Part shown: piece after piece, positions 20,413 through 29,605 of the stretch
How the letters are laid out: each line of letters opens with the position of its first letter
Numbering within the stretch: the stretch's first letter is position 1
Assembly (NCBI RefSeq): GCF_947387555.1
Contig: NZ_CANDNZ010000014.1
Location: 1 to 64,000 of the forward strand
Direction: 5' to 3'
DNA from: Thalassomonas sp. RHCl1
Lineage (GTDB): Bacteria; Pseudomonadota; Gammaproteobacteria; Enterobacterales; Alteromonadaceae
DNA length: 64,000 nt
Made by a program: the position numbers and the translations under genes
The notes under the pieces: generated by a model
What the model saw: only the letters and a program-made list of their open reading frames with translations
What the model was told of the DNA's origin: nothing
The model's database searches: none

Positions 20413-21162
20413 ATGACAACGGTTTTATACGAACATCCACTTAATGAGCGCATTCGCAACTATTTAAAGTTAGAGCAGCTATTTGCTCAAACTAATCTCT
20501 CTCATCTGCAAAACAATATTCAAACCGGCCACCAGGTTTTTTTCAATGCGTTATTTGCCATTATCGATACTTTAGAGCGCAACGATATTCGCGGCGACCT
20601 GATCAAAGACCTAGAAAAACTGGAGCACAACTTGGGCAAGTGGATAGATGCCCCCAACATAGATGTCAGCGCCATTGAAGTAAACCTGCAACAAACAAAA
20701 GGTTTGATCAGCCAGTTAAAAGTGACTCCTCCGCTGTGGTGCCAGTTAAAAGACGACAAGCTGCTGTCGAGTATCAAACAAAGGTTTGCTATCCAAGGGG
20801 GGAGTTCAAGTTTTGATTTACCCCAATTGCAGTTCTGGCTGCATCAACCGATTGAAAGGATCCAATTGGATACCGAGTATTGGCTATCGCTGTTAACGCA
20901 GATTATCAGCGCCCTGGATTTAGTCTTGAAGTTTATCCGCCAAAGAGCGGCTTTCGAAGAAATTATCTCGGAAAACGGTTTTTACCAGGCCAACGGTGAA
21001 GGGTTATTGCTACTGCGGATAAAAGTCCCGCAAAGCGCGGATTACTTTCCCACCGTCAGCGGCAATAAATTCCGTTACTCCATCCGCTTTATGTTGCCCT
21101 GCGAAGAAGCCGGACGACGTTATTCCAATCAAAATACAGCCTTTCAATTAGCCCGTTGTTAG
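20413..21162 (+). CDS. zapD: Cell division protein ZapD
   Basis: Cytosolic FtsZ-binding protein (formerly YacF) that bundles FtsZ filaments at midcell. 249 residues, matching the family length, with the N-terminal YEHPLNERIRNYLKLE signature and the C-terminal VPQSADYFPTVSGNKFRYSI pattern. It follows coaE and precedes yacG, the conserved order. The 230-bp gap before it suggests a separate promoter, though none was clear. Confidence 0.96.
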   Translation: MTTVLYEHPLNERIRNYLKLEQLFAQTNLSHLQNNIQTGHQVFFNALFAIIDTLERNDIRGDLIKDLEKLEHNLGKWIDAPNIDVSAIEVNLQQTKGLISQLKVTPPLWCQLKDDKLLSSIKQRFAIQGGSSSFDLPQLQFWLHQPIERIQLDTEYWLSLLTQIISALDLVLKFIRQRAAFEEIISENGFYQANGEGLLLLRIKVPQSADYFPTVSGNKFRYSIRFMLPCEEAGRRYSNQNTAFQLARC

Positions 21163-21252
21163 CGACTAACTCAGAGTTAATTTTTTCGGTTAACATAGCC
21201 TTCATTTAGAGATTTATTTATACTTAACACAAACCCTCTTTGCATTATTGTT

Positions 21253-21489
21253 ATGACCCTAAAAGTTCCTTGCCCGACCTGCAAAAAAGAAGTTCCCTGG
21301 CAGAATGAAAGCACCTACCGGCCTTTTTGCTCGAAACGTTGCCAATTGATTGATTTAGGCGACTGGGCCGAAGAAAGCAACAAGATTTCACAACCGATCC
21401 AGGGGCCGGAAGTAATGACCGAAGATATGCTCGATGCGCTGGAAAGCGAATTCCTACTACACAACAAATTTTTTGTCGAGCCGGAATAA
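21253..21489 (+). CDS. yacG: DNA gyrase inhibitor YacG
   Basis: 78-residue zinc-binding protein; family members bind GyrB and inhibit gyrase. The four zinc cysteines are visible as CPTC and, after a spacer, CSKRC in [16 protein letters not shown]. The acidic C-terminal tail is typical. Convergent with mutT, 33 bp between stops. Confidence 0.95.
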   Translation: MTLKVPCPTCKKEVPWQNESTYRPFCSKRCQLIDLGDWAEESNKISQPIQGPEVMTEDMLDALESEFLLHNKFFVEPE

Positions 21490-21522
21490 ACCGGCTCTCA
21501 GCCTTTCATCGCTTTAGGCTGC

Positions 21523-21921
21523 TTAGCCAAAAAAGTATTGTTTTACCTTTTCAACAATCTCCAGGTTAGCATCGGGAAAGTCAACGTCAGATAACGCACT
21601 GACATCCAACCATTGCTGCTCTTGCCCTTCCTGTGCCTCAGGTTCCCCCTGAAACTGATCAACAAGAAACACTTCCAGCAAGACTTTTTTCACCCCGTAA
21701 TCATGTTCAATATTGATTAACGGACTGCAGGCGAGCACATCAATCCCCACTTCCTCTTTAAGTTCACGTGAAAGCGCCTGTGCGACTGTTTCATCACTTT
21801 CCACCTTCCCCCCGGGAAACTCCCATTTACCGGCCATATGGGTGCCTTCAAGGCGCCTGGTAAGGAAAGTTTCTTGCTCACGGCAAATAACCCCAACCGC
21901 GACATGTACCAGCTTACTCAT
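21523..21921 (-). CDS. mutT: 8-oxo-dGTP diphosphatase MutT
   Basis: Nudix hydrolase that removes oxidised dGTP from the nucleotide pool and so prevents A-to-C transversions. I choose the ATG at 21921 (132 residues; E. coli MutT has 129) because TAAGGA precedes it and the protein then begins MSKLVHVAVGVI like the family. The frame stays open to 21978 but lacks family similarity there. The Nudix box is GGKVESDETVAQ...RELKEEVGI. Downstream of secA on the same strand, past a terminator. Confidence 0.94.
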   Translation of the reverse strand: MSKLVHVAVGVICREQETFLTRRLEGTHMAGKWEFPGGKVESDETVAQALSRELKEEVGIDVLACSPLINIEHDYGVKKVLLEVFLVDQFQGEPEAQEGQEQQWLDVSALSDVDFPDANLEIVEKVKQYFFG

Positions 21922-21971
21922 AAAATCTTCCTTACAACTTATTTTTTCTCTTAAAAATCGCCGTTTTTTCA

Positions 21972-22056
21972 CCTCCATGTGATCCCGGCATTGCCTACAG
22001 GATGTAGGTACTTAGCTTACGTCAGGAACAAGTAAGCTGACACTACATCCCTGCAT
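21972..22056. repeat. Diverged copy of the 3861-4060 intergenic repeat
   Basis: ACAGGATGTAGGTACTTAGC and the following TTACGTCAGGAACAAGTAAG align with the core of the 100-bp repeat. This copy is strongly self-complementary: GGATGTAG (outer) pairs with CTACATCC, and inside that CTTAGCTTAC pairs with a GTAAGCT segment. As at lpdA, it lies right beside a terminator. Confidence 0.75.
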
Positions 22057-22090
22057 ATAAAAATGCCAGTCACTGGACTGGCATTTAATG
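22057..22090 (-). terminator. Rho-independent terminator after secA
   Basis: The stem AAATGCCAGT / ACTGGCATTT with a 6-base loop (22061-22086) lies 22 bases after the secA stop, with a T-rich stretch beyond it on the minus strand. Confidence 0.8.
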
Positions 22091-22107
22091 ACTTTGGCAA
22101 GTAGCGG

Positions 22108-24792
22108 TTAACTCAGTTTACCGTGACATTGCTTATACTTCTTACCTGAGCCACAAGGACAAGGTTCGTTACGCCCCACTCTTGGCTGTTCCGGCTGCGC
22201 GGCAGCAGGATTATTCACCGACTCATGATTGAACTCTTTCGGCACCTCTTCGGCTTTTCTGTGCTGCTCTTCTACCGCTTCAACATCAGATTCCGCCTGG
22301 ATTTGTACCTTACTTAAAATACCGATCACGTCATATTTAAGGTTTTCCAGCATCTCAGAGAATAACTCAAAAGATTCACGTTTGTATTCCTGCTTAGGAT
22401 TCTTCTGGGCATAACTGCGCAGGTGAATACCCTGACGCAAGTGATCCATTGCCGACAAGTGCTCTTTCCAGTGCGAGTCCAGGCTTTGCAGCATAACCGC
22501 TTTTTCAAACTGACGCAGTACATCGGGCCCAACTTGCTCTTCTTTAGCCTGGTAAGTGCCTTCAAATTCGGCAACAATTTTCTCACGCAAGGTTTCTTCG
22601 TGTAGCTTTTTATCTTCCTCAAGCCATTTGGCCACAGGTAAAGACGTATTAAGCTCGCCTTTTAAGCGCTCTTCCAGGCCGGGGACATCCCACATTTCTT
22701 CCAGAGATTGCGGCGGAATATGCTGGTCGATAATGCCGTTAATAACATCGCTGCGAATGGCATGCACCACATCGTTAACATCGGCTTCATCCAGCAATTC
22801 GTTACGCTGCTCATAAATCACCTTACGCTGATCATTGGCAACATCATCGAATTCCAATAACTGCTTACGCATATCAAAGTTACGGCCTTCAACCTTACGC
22901 TGGGCGTTTTCGATGCTGCGGGTTACCCAGGGATGTTCAATGGCTTCACCATGCTCCATACCCAGTTTACGCATCATGTTGGCGATACGCTCTGAGGCGA
23001 AAATACGCATCAGGCCATCTTCCATCGACAGGTAGAAACGGGTTGAACCGGCATCCCCCTGACGACCTGAACGACCTCGTAACTGGTTATCGATACGACG
23101 GGACTCATGGCGCTCGGTGGCAACAATATGTAAACCACCTAAGCCTAAGACTTTCTCATGTGCTTCCTGCCACTCGGCTTTCACCTTGGCAATTTGCTCT
23201 TCGCTTGGATTGTTTAACTTGGCGATCATGGCATCAAGGTTACCACCGAGTACAATATCGGTACCACGACCCGCCATATTGGTGGCGATAGTTACCGCCC
23301 CTTCTTTACCGGCATCGGCAACAATTTCTGCTTCCTGTGCGTGGAACTTGGCATTAAGCACCTTGTGCTTGATTTTCGCCTTGTTCAGGAACTGGGATAA
23401 AAACTCTGAGGTTTCAATACTGATGGTACCCACCAGCACAGGTTGGCCACGCTCAACACAATCTTTAATGTCTTCAAGAATCGCTTCAAATTTCTCTTCC
23501 GCGGTCAGGTAGATTAAATCGGCACGGTCGTCACGGATCATCTTCCTGTTGGTTGGGATGATCACGGTTTCCAGGCCATAAATATGCTGGAATTCGAATG
23601 CTTCGGTATCGGCGGTACCTGTCATACCGGCTAATTTTTCGTAAAGACGGAAGTAATTCTGGAAAGTAATAGATGCCAGGGTCTGATTTTCATTCTGGAT
23701 CTTAACCCCTTCCTTCGCCTCTACCGCCTGGTGCAAACCTTCTGACCAGCGACGACCTTCCATAGTACGGCCGGTGTGTTCGTCAACGATAACGATCTCG
23801 CCTTCTTTAACGATATAATCAACGTCTTTCTGGAACAGCTTATGGGCACGCAGGCCTGCCATCACGTGATGCAGCAAAGAAATATTGCTGGCGGCAAACA
23901 GTGATTCGCCGTCCTTGATCAGGCCTTTTTCCTGCATAATTTCTTCTATGCGCACCTGACCGCGTTCGGTCAAATAAATCTGCTTGGATTTTTCATCTAC
24001 GGTAAAGTCGCCGGTGCTCTCTTCACCTTCCTTATCTTCTTCTTCCTGCTGCTCCAGGCTAGGTACGATAGTGTTAACCATACGGTACAGCTCAGAGCTG
24101 TCTTCCGCCTGTCCGGAAATAATCAAAGGCGTACGGGCTTCATCAATTAAGATGGAGTCGACTTCATCAATGATGGCAAAATTTAGTTTTTTCTGTGCAC
24201 GCTCTGACGGCGCAAAAGCCATATTGTCGCGCAGGTAATCGAAACCGAATTCGTTGTTGGTACCGTAAGTGATATCTGCCTGATAAGCTTCCTGCTTATC
24301 GGTCGGGGACATGCCCGGAATGTTACAACCTACCGTCAAACCAAGGAAAGAGAATAACGGACGGCTCCAGTCGGCATCACGACGGGCCAGGTAGTCATTG
24401 ACGGTAATAACATGAACGCCGTTGCCGGTTAAGGCATTTAGGTAAGCCGGCAGGGTAGCGGTTAAGGTTTTACCTTCACCGGTACGCATTTCGGCGATTT
24501 GGCCGTTATGCAGCACCATGCCGCCGATCATTTGTACGTCGAAGTGACGCATACCGAATACACGCTTACTGGCTTCACGTACCACAGCAAAGGCTTCGGG
24601 TAAGATATGCTCCAGCGTTTCATTTTTCTCTAAACGCTCTTTAAACTCAGCCGTTTTGTTTTTTAGCTCTTCATCACTCAGTGCTTCAATCACTGGCTCT
24701 AAGGCATTTATTTTATTGACTTCTTTTCGCATTTGCTTAAGTAGTCTGTCGTTGCGACTACCAAACAGCTTTGTTAATAACTTTACAAACAT
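22108..24792 (-). CDS. secA: Preprotein translocase ATPase SecA
   Basis: Motor ATPase that drives post-translational export through SecYEG. 894 residues. Walker A MRTGEGKT lies near residue 102, [19 protein letters not shown] marks the second motif, and [10 protein letters not shown] and GRSGRQGD the second nucleotide-binding domain. The C-terminal zinc finger [13 protein letters not shown], which contacts SecB, is intact. No secM-like gene precedes it; the M23 peptidase gene and a terminator occupy that place. Confidence 0.98.
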   Translation of the reverse strand: MFVKLLTKLFGSRNDRLLKQMRKEVNKINALEPVIEALSDEELKNKTAEFKERLEKNETLEHILPEAFAVVREASKRVFGMRHFDVQMIGGMVLHNGQIAEMRTGEGKTLTATLPAYLNALTGNGVHVITVNDYLARRDADWSRPLFSFLGLTVGCNIPGMSPTDKQEAYQADITYGTNNEFGFDYLRDNMAFAPSERAQKKLNFAIIDEVDSILIDEARTPLIISGQAEDSSELYRMVNTIVPSLEQQEEEDKEGEESTGDFTVDEKSKQIYLTERGQVRIEEIMQEKGLIKDGESLFAASNISLLHHVMAGLRAHKLFQKDVDYIVKEGEIVIVDEHTGRTMEGRRWSEGLHQAVEAKEGVKIQNENQTLASITFQNYFRLYEKLAGMTGTADTEAFEFQHIYGLETVIIPTNRKMIRDDRADLIYLTAEEKFEAILEDIKDCVERGQPVLVGTISIETSEFLSQFLNKAKIKHKVLNAKFHAQEAEIVADAGKEGAVTIATNMAGRGTDIVLGGNLDAMIAKLNNPSEEQIAKVKAEWQEAHEKVLGLGGLHIVATERHESRRIDNQLRGRSGRQGDAGSTRFYLSMEDGLMRIFASERIANMMRKLGMEHGEAIEHPWVTRSIENAQRKVEGRNFDMRKQLLEFDDVANDQRKVIYEQRNELLDEADVNDVVHAIRSDVINGIIDQHIPPQSLEEMWDVPGLEERLKGELNTSLPVAKWLEEDKKLHEETLREKIVAEFEGTYQAKEEQVGPDVLRQFEKAVMLQSLDSHWKEHLSAMDHLRQGIHLRSYAQKNPKQEYKRESFELFSEMLENLKYDVIGILSKVQIQAESDVEAVEEQHRKAEEVPKEFNHESVNNPAAAQPEQPRVGRNEPCPCGSGKKYKQCHGKLS

Positions 24793-24827
24793 CTTGTTAA
24801 ACCATGTAATTGAAGAAAATCTTCATC

Positions 24828-24860
24828 CTAAAAATAAAGTGATCGGCCAAAGCCGATCAC
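24828..24860 (-). terminator. Rho-independent terminator after the M23 peptidase gene
   Basis: The perfect 9-bp stem GTGATCGGC / GCCGATCAC with a CAAA loop (24839-24860) is followed on the minus strand by TTTATTTTT. It separates the peptidase gene from secA. Confidence 0.8.
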
Positions 24861-24882
24861 AAAAAACGAATTTTACCAATAT

Positions 24883-25788
24883 TTATTTGGCTTTACGATA
24901 CACGTACTTAATTGGATTTATCTGCTTACCGTTACGTAAGATTTCATAGTGAACATGAGGACCGGTTGAACGGCCTGTGCTTCCCATCCGGGCAATCACC
25001 TGTCCCTTACTGACCACATCACCCACTTTTACCAATAACGTCTTATTATGCCCGTATCTGGTTTTAAGGCCAGCGCCATGATTAATTTCGATTAAATTAC
25101 CATAGCCATACCGCGGTTCGGCCCAGCTTACCACACCTGAGGCCGTGGCAATAATATCAGCATCTTCCTTCCCGGCAAAATCAACCCCTTTATGCATGGC
25201 AGGACGGCCGCTGAAGGGATCCTTACGCATACCAAAGTACGAAGACAACCAGCCTTTACTGATTGGTCGACCAGATAAATAACTGCTGTTTTCTATATGG
25301 TGTCCCAATGTTACAGATTCAAGCAACTGCAGCTGTTTTTCTTCACGATTTATTTGCTCGGTCAAATCACCAATGCTTAATAACAAATCTGACAGAGACA
25401 AAAACTGGGGATTATCCACCTCAGACAGCGGGCCGCCGCTGGGAGGCAACTCGCCAAAATTAAACTCTTTTTCCGGGATATTGGCTTCACTGGCCAACCT
25501 GTCACCCAAAGCATTTAATCGTAATACCTGACTTTGCAGCTCGGCTAACCTTAAAGTCAGCGCCATCAACTGCTGTTCATCGGCATGGGAGTTTACCAAA
25601 TCCTGTTGGTCGAAATCTTGATTTAGCGCGTAATTATTCTGACTTGGCACCTCATCGGCGGTAAACATTAAGTGAAAAATAACACCTGAGGCCAAAGCAA
25701 ACGCCGAAACAGCAGAGATCCAATGAAATTTATTCAACTTCATTGAGAATCTTACATTCTTTCCGCGGTACAGTAGTGTTAAACTCAT
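24883..25788 (-). CDS. M23 family metallopeptidase with coiled coil (putative murein hydrolase or EnvC-like factor)
   Basis: 301 residues: short cytoplasmic start, one membrane-spanning or uncleaved signal helix at about 24-43, a coiled-coil-like stretch at about 66-100 and 136-160, and a C-terminal LytM/M23 domain. The zinc and catalytic residues are all present: His199 and Asp203 (HKGVDF), and His278/His280 (GPHVHYE), so it is probably an active endopeptidase in the periplasm. An in-frame Met16 is an alternative start. Diverges from dciA with 28 bp between the starts. Confidence 0.9.
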   Translation of the reverse strand: MSLTLLYRGKNVRFSMKLNKFHWISAVSAFALASGVIFHLMFTADEVPSQNNYALNQDFDQQDLVNSHADEQQLMALTLRLAELQSQVLRLNALGDRLASEANIPEKEFNFGELPPSGGPLSEVDNPQFLSLSDLLLSIGDLTEQINREEKQLQLLESVTLGHHIENSSYLSGRPISKGWLSSYFGMRKDPFSGRPAMHKGVDFAGKEDADIIATASGVVSWAEPRYGYGNLIEINHGAGLKTRYGHNKTLLVKVGDVVSKGQVIARMGSTGRSTGPHVHYEILRNGKQINPIKYVYRKAK

Positions 25789-25816
25789 ATCAATTTATAT
25801 TTTCCGATGTCTGAAC

Positions 25817-26284
25817 ATGGCGCGTAAGTCAAAAAAACCTGCAGATATGTCAGCTCTGTTCCAATCAACGACAGGCACTTTGGCACAAATTCAACGAAAA
25901 ACCAACTCTTTGGCAATATTAGCCGACATTGTACGTCAAATTTGTCCCGACCTGCCAGAGGACGTATGGAAAATAGCCAACTTTCATTCAAATACTTTGA
26001 TTATAGAGGTTAAATCTCCGGTCTGGTCACAAAGACTGCAATTTGAGCGCATGAAAATTTGCCGGCAATTGCAAATTGAAACCGATAATCAGTTCCAGCA
26101 AATTGAGATCATGGTCAATCCCCACCAGCACAGACGCTTTCCGTCAAGGGAAGAAAAAGACAAGCCGGTCAAGTCCCAGGTGCTGTCGCAAAAAACTGCC
26201 GAGCAACTGCTCGCTGTCGCCGATAACGCTCCCAAGGGATTAAAAGAAAAACTGGAAAAATTGGCAAAACACGTTAAAAAATAG
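25817..26284 (+). CDS. dciA: DciA-like DUF721 protein (replicative helicase loading)
   Basis: 155 residues with the DUF721 domain at about residues 10-100 (LAILADIVRQICPDLPEDVW...LIIEVKSPVWSQRLQF), then a basic, low-complexity tail. DciA is the ancestral factor that loads the DnaB helicase in bacteria lacking DnaC. Assignment rests on the domain pattern and on the place beside secA and the M23 gene. It is convergent with the accessory block that starts at 26492. Confidence 0.82.
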   Translation: MARKSKKPADMSALFQSTTGTLAQIQRKTNSLAILADIVRQICPDLPEDVWKIANFHSNTLIIEVKSPVWSQRLQFERMKICRQLQIETDNQFQQIEIMVNPHQHRRFPSREEKDKPVKSQVLSQKTAEQLLAVADNAPKGLKEKLEKLAKHVKK

Positions 26285-26491
26285 CCGATAAATACCAGTT
26301 AGAAACCTGGCTGAGCGAGCTCGCACAGGCGAACTATTGCAGGCTTAATCAGCAATTGCCACGGTTTTGTCACCAAGTTCAGCTGCAACACAAACACATC
26401 AAATACTTGGCAAAAACTATGATGCTGACTTATTCTGCTCAAGGCAGTTAAGCCTTAGCCTCCCTTGAAAACCTTCCTCAGCTTCACCTGA

Positions 26492-27313
26492 TTAAGATAA
26501 AGCTTCTTGACTTAAACTGCCCTCTGCAATTTTAGCAACCGCCCCAGTCATCGAAGCATTGAACTGCAAATCCATCACTATCTGGATAATCCCTCCGGGC
26601 ATGACAACCGAGATTTTTTCCCGGCATAAACCCAGACGATAAACAACAGCAGCTGCGGCAACGCTACTGCTGCCGGATGCCAAAGTATAACCGGCGCCCC
26701 GCTCCCATATTTCAACCTGTATTCGCCCCCGCTCCAAAACTTTAACAAACTGGACATTGGTTCTGTTACTAAAACCGGGGGCAGATTCAATTAGCGGCCC
26801 ATATGTTGTCGCCAGCTCTGGCGTTAGCTCATCAACTAAAATAACAAAATGAGGGTTGCCGACATTAGCCCGATAGCCGGTAAATACCTTACCCTGGACA
26901 AGCATATCTTCGGGGACTGCACTAGTCGCCTCCAAAAGGTCATGGCTAAAAGAGACTTGCCCCATTTCGACCGTGACTGATTTTCCCGACGGGCAAACGG
27001 AAGCACAAACCTCTCCACCGGGAGTTTCAATAAGAAAAGGCTTGTCAGAAACCAATTGACGATCCCAGAGATAACGGGAAAAGATCCGTAAACCATTGCC
27101 ACTCTTTTCAGCTTCGCTACCATCGGGGTTAAAAATCTTTAAGGCAAAATCGCAGTTGTTACCCGGCAAAGGTCCATAAAGCACCCCGTCTGAGCCTATG
27201 CCGTAATGACGGTGGCATAAGGTGATGATGTCATCTTGACTAAGCCGGTTAACATCTTTTGGATCAACAACCAGGTAATCATTACCTAAAGCATGATATT
27301 TAGTAAACTTCAT
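26492..27313 (-). CDS. DapF-fold protein with both catalytic cysteines replaced by serine
   Basis: 273 residues, full-length similarity to diaminopimelate epimerase: KYHALGNDYLVVD at the start, FNPDGSEAEKSGNGLR for the first active-site segment, ANVGNPHFV, and ERGAGYTLASGSSS for the second. In DapF the acid/base pair is two cysteines; here they are Ser71 and Ser213. Cofactor-independent epimerisation of diaminopimelate is therefore unlikely. In the same superfamily, hydroxyproline dehydratases carry Ser/Thr at these positions, so a dehydratase is one possibility. It is coupled with the RidA-like gene (3 bp apart), whose family removes enamine/imine intermediates. The housekeeping dapF must lie elsewhere. 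Confidence 0.8.
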   Translation of the reverse strand: MKFTKYHALGNDYLVVDPKDVNRLSQDDIITLCHRHYGIGSDGVLYGPLPGNNCDFALKIFNPDGSEAEKSGNGLRIFSRYLWDRQLVSDKPFLIETPGGEVCASVCPSGKSVTVEMGQVSFSHDLLEATSAVPEDMLVQGKVFTGYRANVGNPHFVILVDELTPELATTYGPLIESAPGFSNRTNVQFVKVLERGRIQVEIWERGAGYTLASGSSSVAAAAVVYRLGLCREKISVVMPGGIIQIVMDLQFNASMTGAVAKIAEGSLSQEALS

Positions 27314-27316
27314 ACT

Positions 27317-27685
27317 TTAGCTATCGACTTTAGACAGATCACGCACGGCGGTTACCGTCACCTCTATTAGCACCTTGCCTTCAAGCGCCACTCCGAGGCA
27401 AGCCCTCTGCGGCCAATGCTGTGGCTCTGTACCCAGCCACGACCGCCACACGGCATCCATTTTTGCTTTGTCCTGCATATTGGCGATATAAACCTGGGCT
27501 GAAACAATGCGGGTTTTATCGGAAGCCATTTCCAGTAGGTTTTGTTCAATGGTTTCAAGCGTCAGCCGGGTTTGTTCTTCGATCCCAACCTCCGTATCTG
27601 GTGAGGTTGCCACAGTCCATACCAGATCTTTATAGGCTGAAGACTTATTTCTGCCGGGATAGATCCCAGGTTTTCTTTCGATCAT
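27317..27685 (-). CDS. RidA/YjgF-family protein
   Basis: 122 residues of the Rid family, whose archetype RidA hydrolyses reactive enamines and imines made by PLP enzymes. The conserved Arg94 (WPQRACLGV) and the acidic Glu108 in the last strand (VLIEVTVTAV) are present, so a deaminase function is plausible. The N-terminus (KPGIYPGRNKSSAYKD) departs from canonical RidA, so it belongs to another Rid subgroup. It is the first gene of a two-gene operon with the DapF-like gene. Confidence 0.85.
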   Translation of the reverse strand: MIERKPGIYPGRNKSSAYKDLVWTVATSPDTEVGIEEQTRLTLETIEQNLLEMASDKTRIVSAQVYIANMQDKAKMDAVWRSWLGTEPQHWPQRACLGVALEGKVLIEVTVTAVRDLSKVDS

Positions 27686-27859
27686 AAGAGGTTATCAGTT
27701 TATTAACTAGAGGCGGGAAAATATCACATTTACATGAAAGGGCGTGGTTTAATTTGTATCAAACTGTCAATAGCAAACAAAAGCCAGCTGCAGTGCCACT
27801 ACAACATGTTTAACTCAAAGTAAATGCCAACTTACAAGATAAAGCTTTGAAATAATACG

Positions 27860-27887
27860 GGGCCTCTATGCGGGCAAGTAGAGGCCC
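27860..27887 (-). terminator. Probable terminator after the 350-residue ORF
   Basis: The 8-bp GC-rich stem GGGCCTCT / AGAGGCCC with a 12-base loop is followed on the minus strand by CGTATTATTT. The T-tract is imperfect. Confidence 0.6.
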
Positions 27888-27899
27888 AATATACTAATA

Positions 27900-28952
27900 C
27901 TATTTAGCAAACTTTTTTAATAACCTGGGGCTCACAGGAATGCCATGGCCTAAGTGTTTAGGATGTACACAGACAGGATTTGGGTATTTGGCGAAAATAA
28001 CATTGCCCATGCCGCCAATATGCTTATACACCAATTTGCCATATTTTCCCTGCGGCCCGGAGTTTTGACGACCGGAAGCTTCCACCAAGCGAATTTTCTG
28101 ACGCAAGTAATTTAACAGCTCCCGGCTTTCATAATCATGGGGAGGCAAGCCATGGTTACGCCTTAATGCCCGTAACGCCGTCAATTTATTAGCCGCCGTA
28201 GCATGCTGCTCGGCCGTCACTAAAGCAATAACAAAATTCGCTTTGGCGCCACCAGCATTTAAAAACAGGTTTCGGTTTTGATTCCACCAGGCGATAGATT
28301 GTATGACCCCCGCTTCCTGGCTGATGGCCTGGTTATCTAATGTGCCCTGAATCGCCAGTTCGGTCTGCACTTCAGACTTACCGGTTACCGTATTAAAGCT
28401 GAGCTCCCCGGTTCTGGCGGTCATACGAACCGAACGGTTCGGGCTGATAAGCTGAAATAACTTATAGGCAAAACTGTCGGTCCAATCAATTAAATCCAGA
28501 TTTTCATGATCAAGACGGTAATTTGAACTTCGCGCGCCAAAACACATCACCAAACTAAAGTTATACGCGACATTGGGAACAAATAGGGTAAGCAGCAAGT
28601 TAGCTAACTGCTGATAGCTAACATGCTCATCTGGCCGCCGCCCTAAAGTTGAGCGGATCAAGCCGTAGTTAACACTGGTCATAGGGCCATGGATGGACAG
28701 CATGACTTGAGTGGCTCCCTGGCACAGGTTCTTAATTTTAGCCCGGTCGGTACCAAAATCAGGATAATGAGCCCCGGTGGTAAACGCCCGGTAAAAATCC
28801 ACCATATCAATTTCAGTAACTTGCTCGGTTTTCTTTATGTGGTAGTTTTTAAATCTAACGGAAGGATTCTTAATTCTTAGCGCGGTAACGGCTTTATGAC
28901 CGTCAACACCTAAATCATCAGACATATTCAAAAAGACGATTTTCTTGGGCAT
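27900..28952 (-). CDS. Uncharacterised 350-residue protein, possible clan CD cysteine peptidase fold
   Basis: I do not recognise the family. No signal peptide or membrane helix is seen. Two segments stand out: a hydrophobic strand ending in His-Gly (VMLSIHG, His88) and, 49 residues on, a hydrophobic strand ending in Cys-Phe-Gly (LVMCFGARS, Cys137). A strand-HG then strand-C pair at this spacing is the signature layout of caspase-like (clan CD) peptidases such as C11, C14, C25 and C80. The rest, including a Lys/Arg-rich C-terminus, shows no known motif. Own terminator downstream; flanked by the RidA-like gene and a lipoprotein gene, all on the minus strand. Confidence 0.7.
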   Translation of the reverse strand: MPKKIVFLNMSDDLGVDGHKAVTALRIKNPSVRFKNYHIKKTEQVTEIDMVDFYRAFTTGAHYPDFGTDRAKIKNLCQGATQVMLSIHGPMTSVNYGLIRSTLGRRPDEHVSYQQLANLLLTLFVPNVAYNFSLVMCFGARSSNYRLDHENLDLIDWTDSFAYKLFQLISPNRSVRMTARTGELSFNTVTGKSEVQTELAIQGTLDNQAISQEAGVIQSIAWWNQNRNLFLNAGGAKANFVIALVTAEQHATAANKLTALRALRRNHGLPPHDYESRELLNYLRQKIRLVEASGRQNSGPQGKYGKLVYKHIGGMGNVIFAKYPNPVCVHPKHLGHGIPVSPRLLKKFAK

Positions 28953-29093
28953 TGGCTCTCCTTTTCACTGAAATAGATAATATCCGTAAAACATTATACT
29001 TAAAGAAGAAATCTATTCTAGAGGATGTTTTCGCTTTGTATTTACTAAAGCCTGTAACTCTAACTATTACTGAGAAAAACGTTTTAAATATAC

Positions 29094-29486
29094 TTAGTGA
29101 TTTTCCTTACATGGCAGTATCTCAATCATAATTGCTGTGATGACAGTTGAAGCCCTGGCCTTTAAAGCTTTCTCACTTTTATTTTTAAAGCCGATATAAA
29201 TTTGTTCCTGTATAGATCCTGGCAGTGCAAGGCCATAGCCACACCATGCCTGCCCCTCAGTAACATCCAAAGTACCGGCTAAGTACATCTCCGCTAATCG
29301 CCTTTTAGCGACATCTCTGCTCATGTAAGCATCAAAAAAATCTGAAGCTGACAAATTAATATTATCAATAATTAAGCGCTGCTTATTATCATCAGGCACC
29401 ACGATCCCCCGATCTTCCGCCATAGAACAGGAAGCAAGAAATACATATACAAGGAAACTTAAGGTAAGGTTCTTTACTGTTTTCAA
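29094..29486 (-). CDS. Small lipoprotein resembling the Rap1a/Tai immunity family
   Basis: 130 residues. Signal sequence ending in the lipobox LASC (Cys20). The mature part carries the pattern of Rap1a/Tai proteins: an initial helix FFDAY, RRLAEMYLAGTLD, then WCGYG and a final LPC, with Cys82 and Cys126 well placed for the disulfide of that fold. Family members include periplasmic immunity proteins to type VI amidase effectors, but many are orphan proteins of unknown role. No effector gene is visible beside it, so immunity is only a possibility. Confidence 0.65.
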   Translation of the reverse strand: MKTVKNLTLSFLVYVFLASCSMAEDRGIVVPDDNKQRLIIDNINLSASDFFDAYMSRDVAKRRLAEMYLAGTLDVTEGQAWCGYGLALPGSIQEQIYIGFKNKSEKALKARASTVITAIMIEILPCKENH

Positions 29487-29528
29487 ATTTTAATCTCCCT
29501 TTAAAATTTCAGTGAACAATAACGAATT

Positions 29529-29564
29529 AAAACGACTACAACTCATTAGAGGTGTAGTCGTTTT
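29529..29564 (-). terminator. Terminator after symE-like gene (bidirectional)
   Basis: The perfect 11-bp stem AAAACGACTAC / GTAGTCGTTTT with a 14-base loop lies about 40 bases after the symE-like stop, with A- and T-runs at its ends. Confidence 0.8.
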
Positions 29565-29605
29565 AGTTATAACAGCTATTCCTCAATTTTTCTGCCTAAA
29601 CAAAA

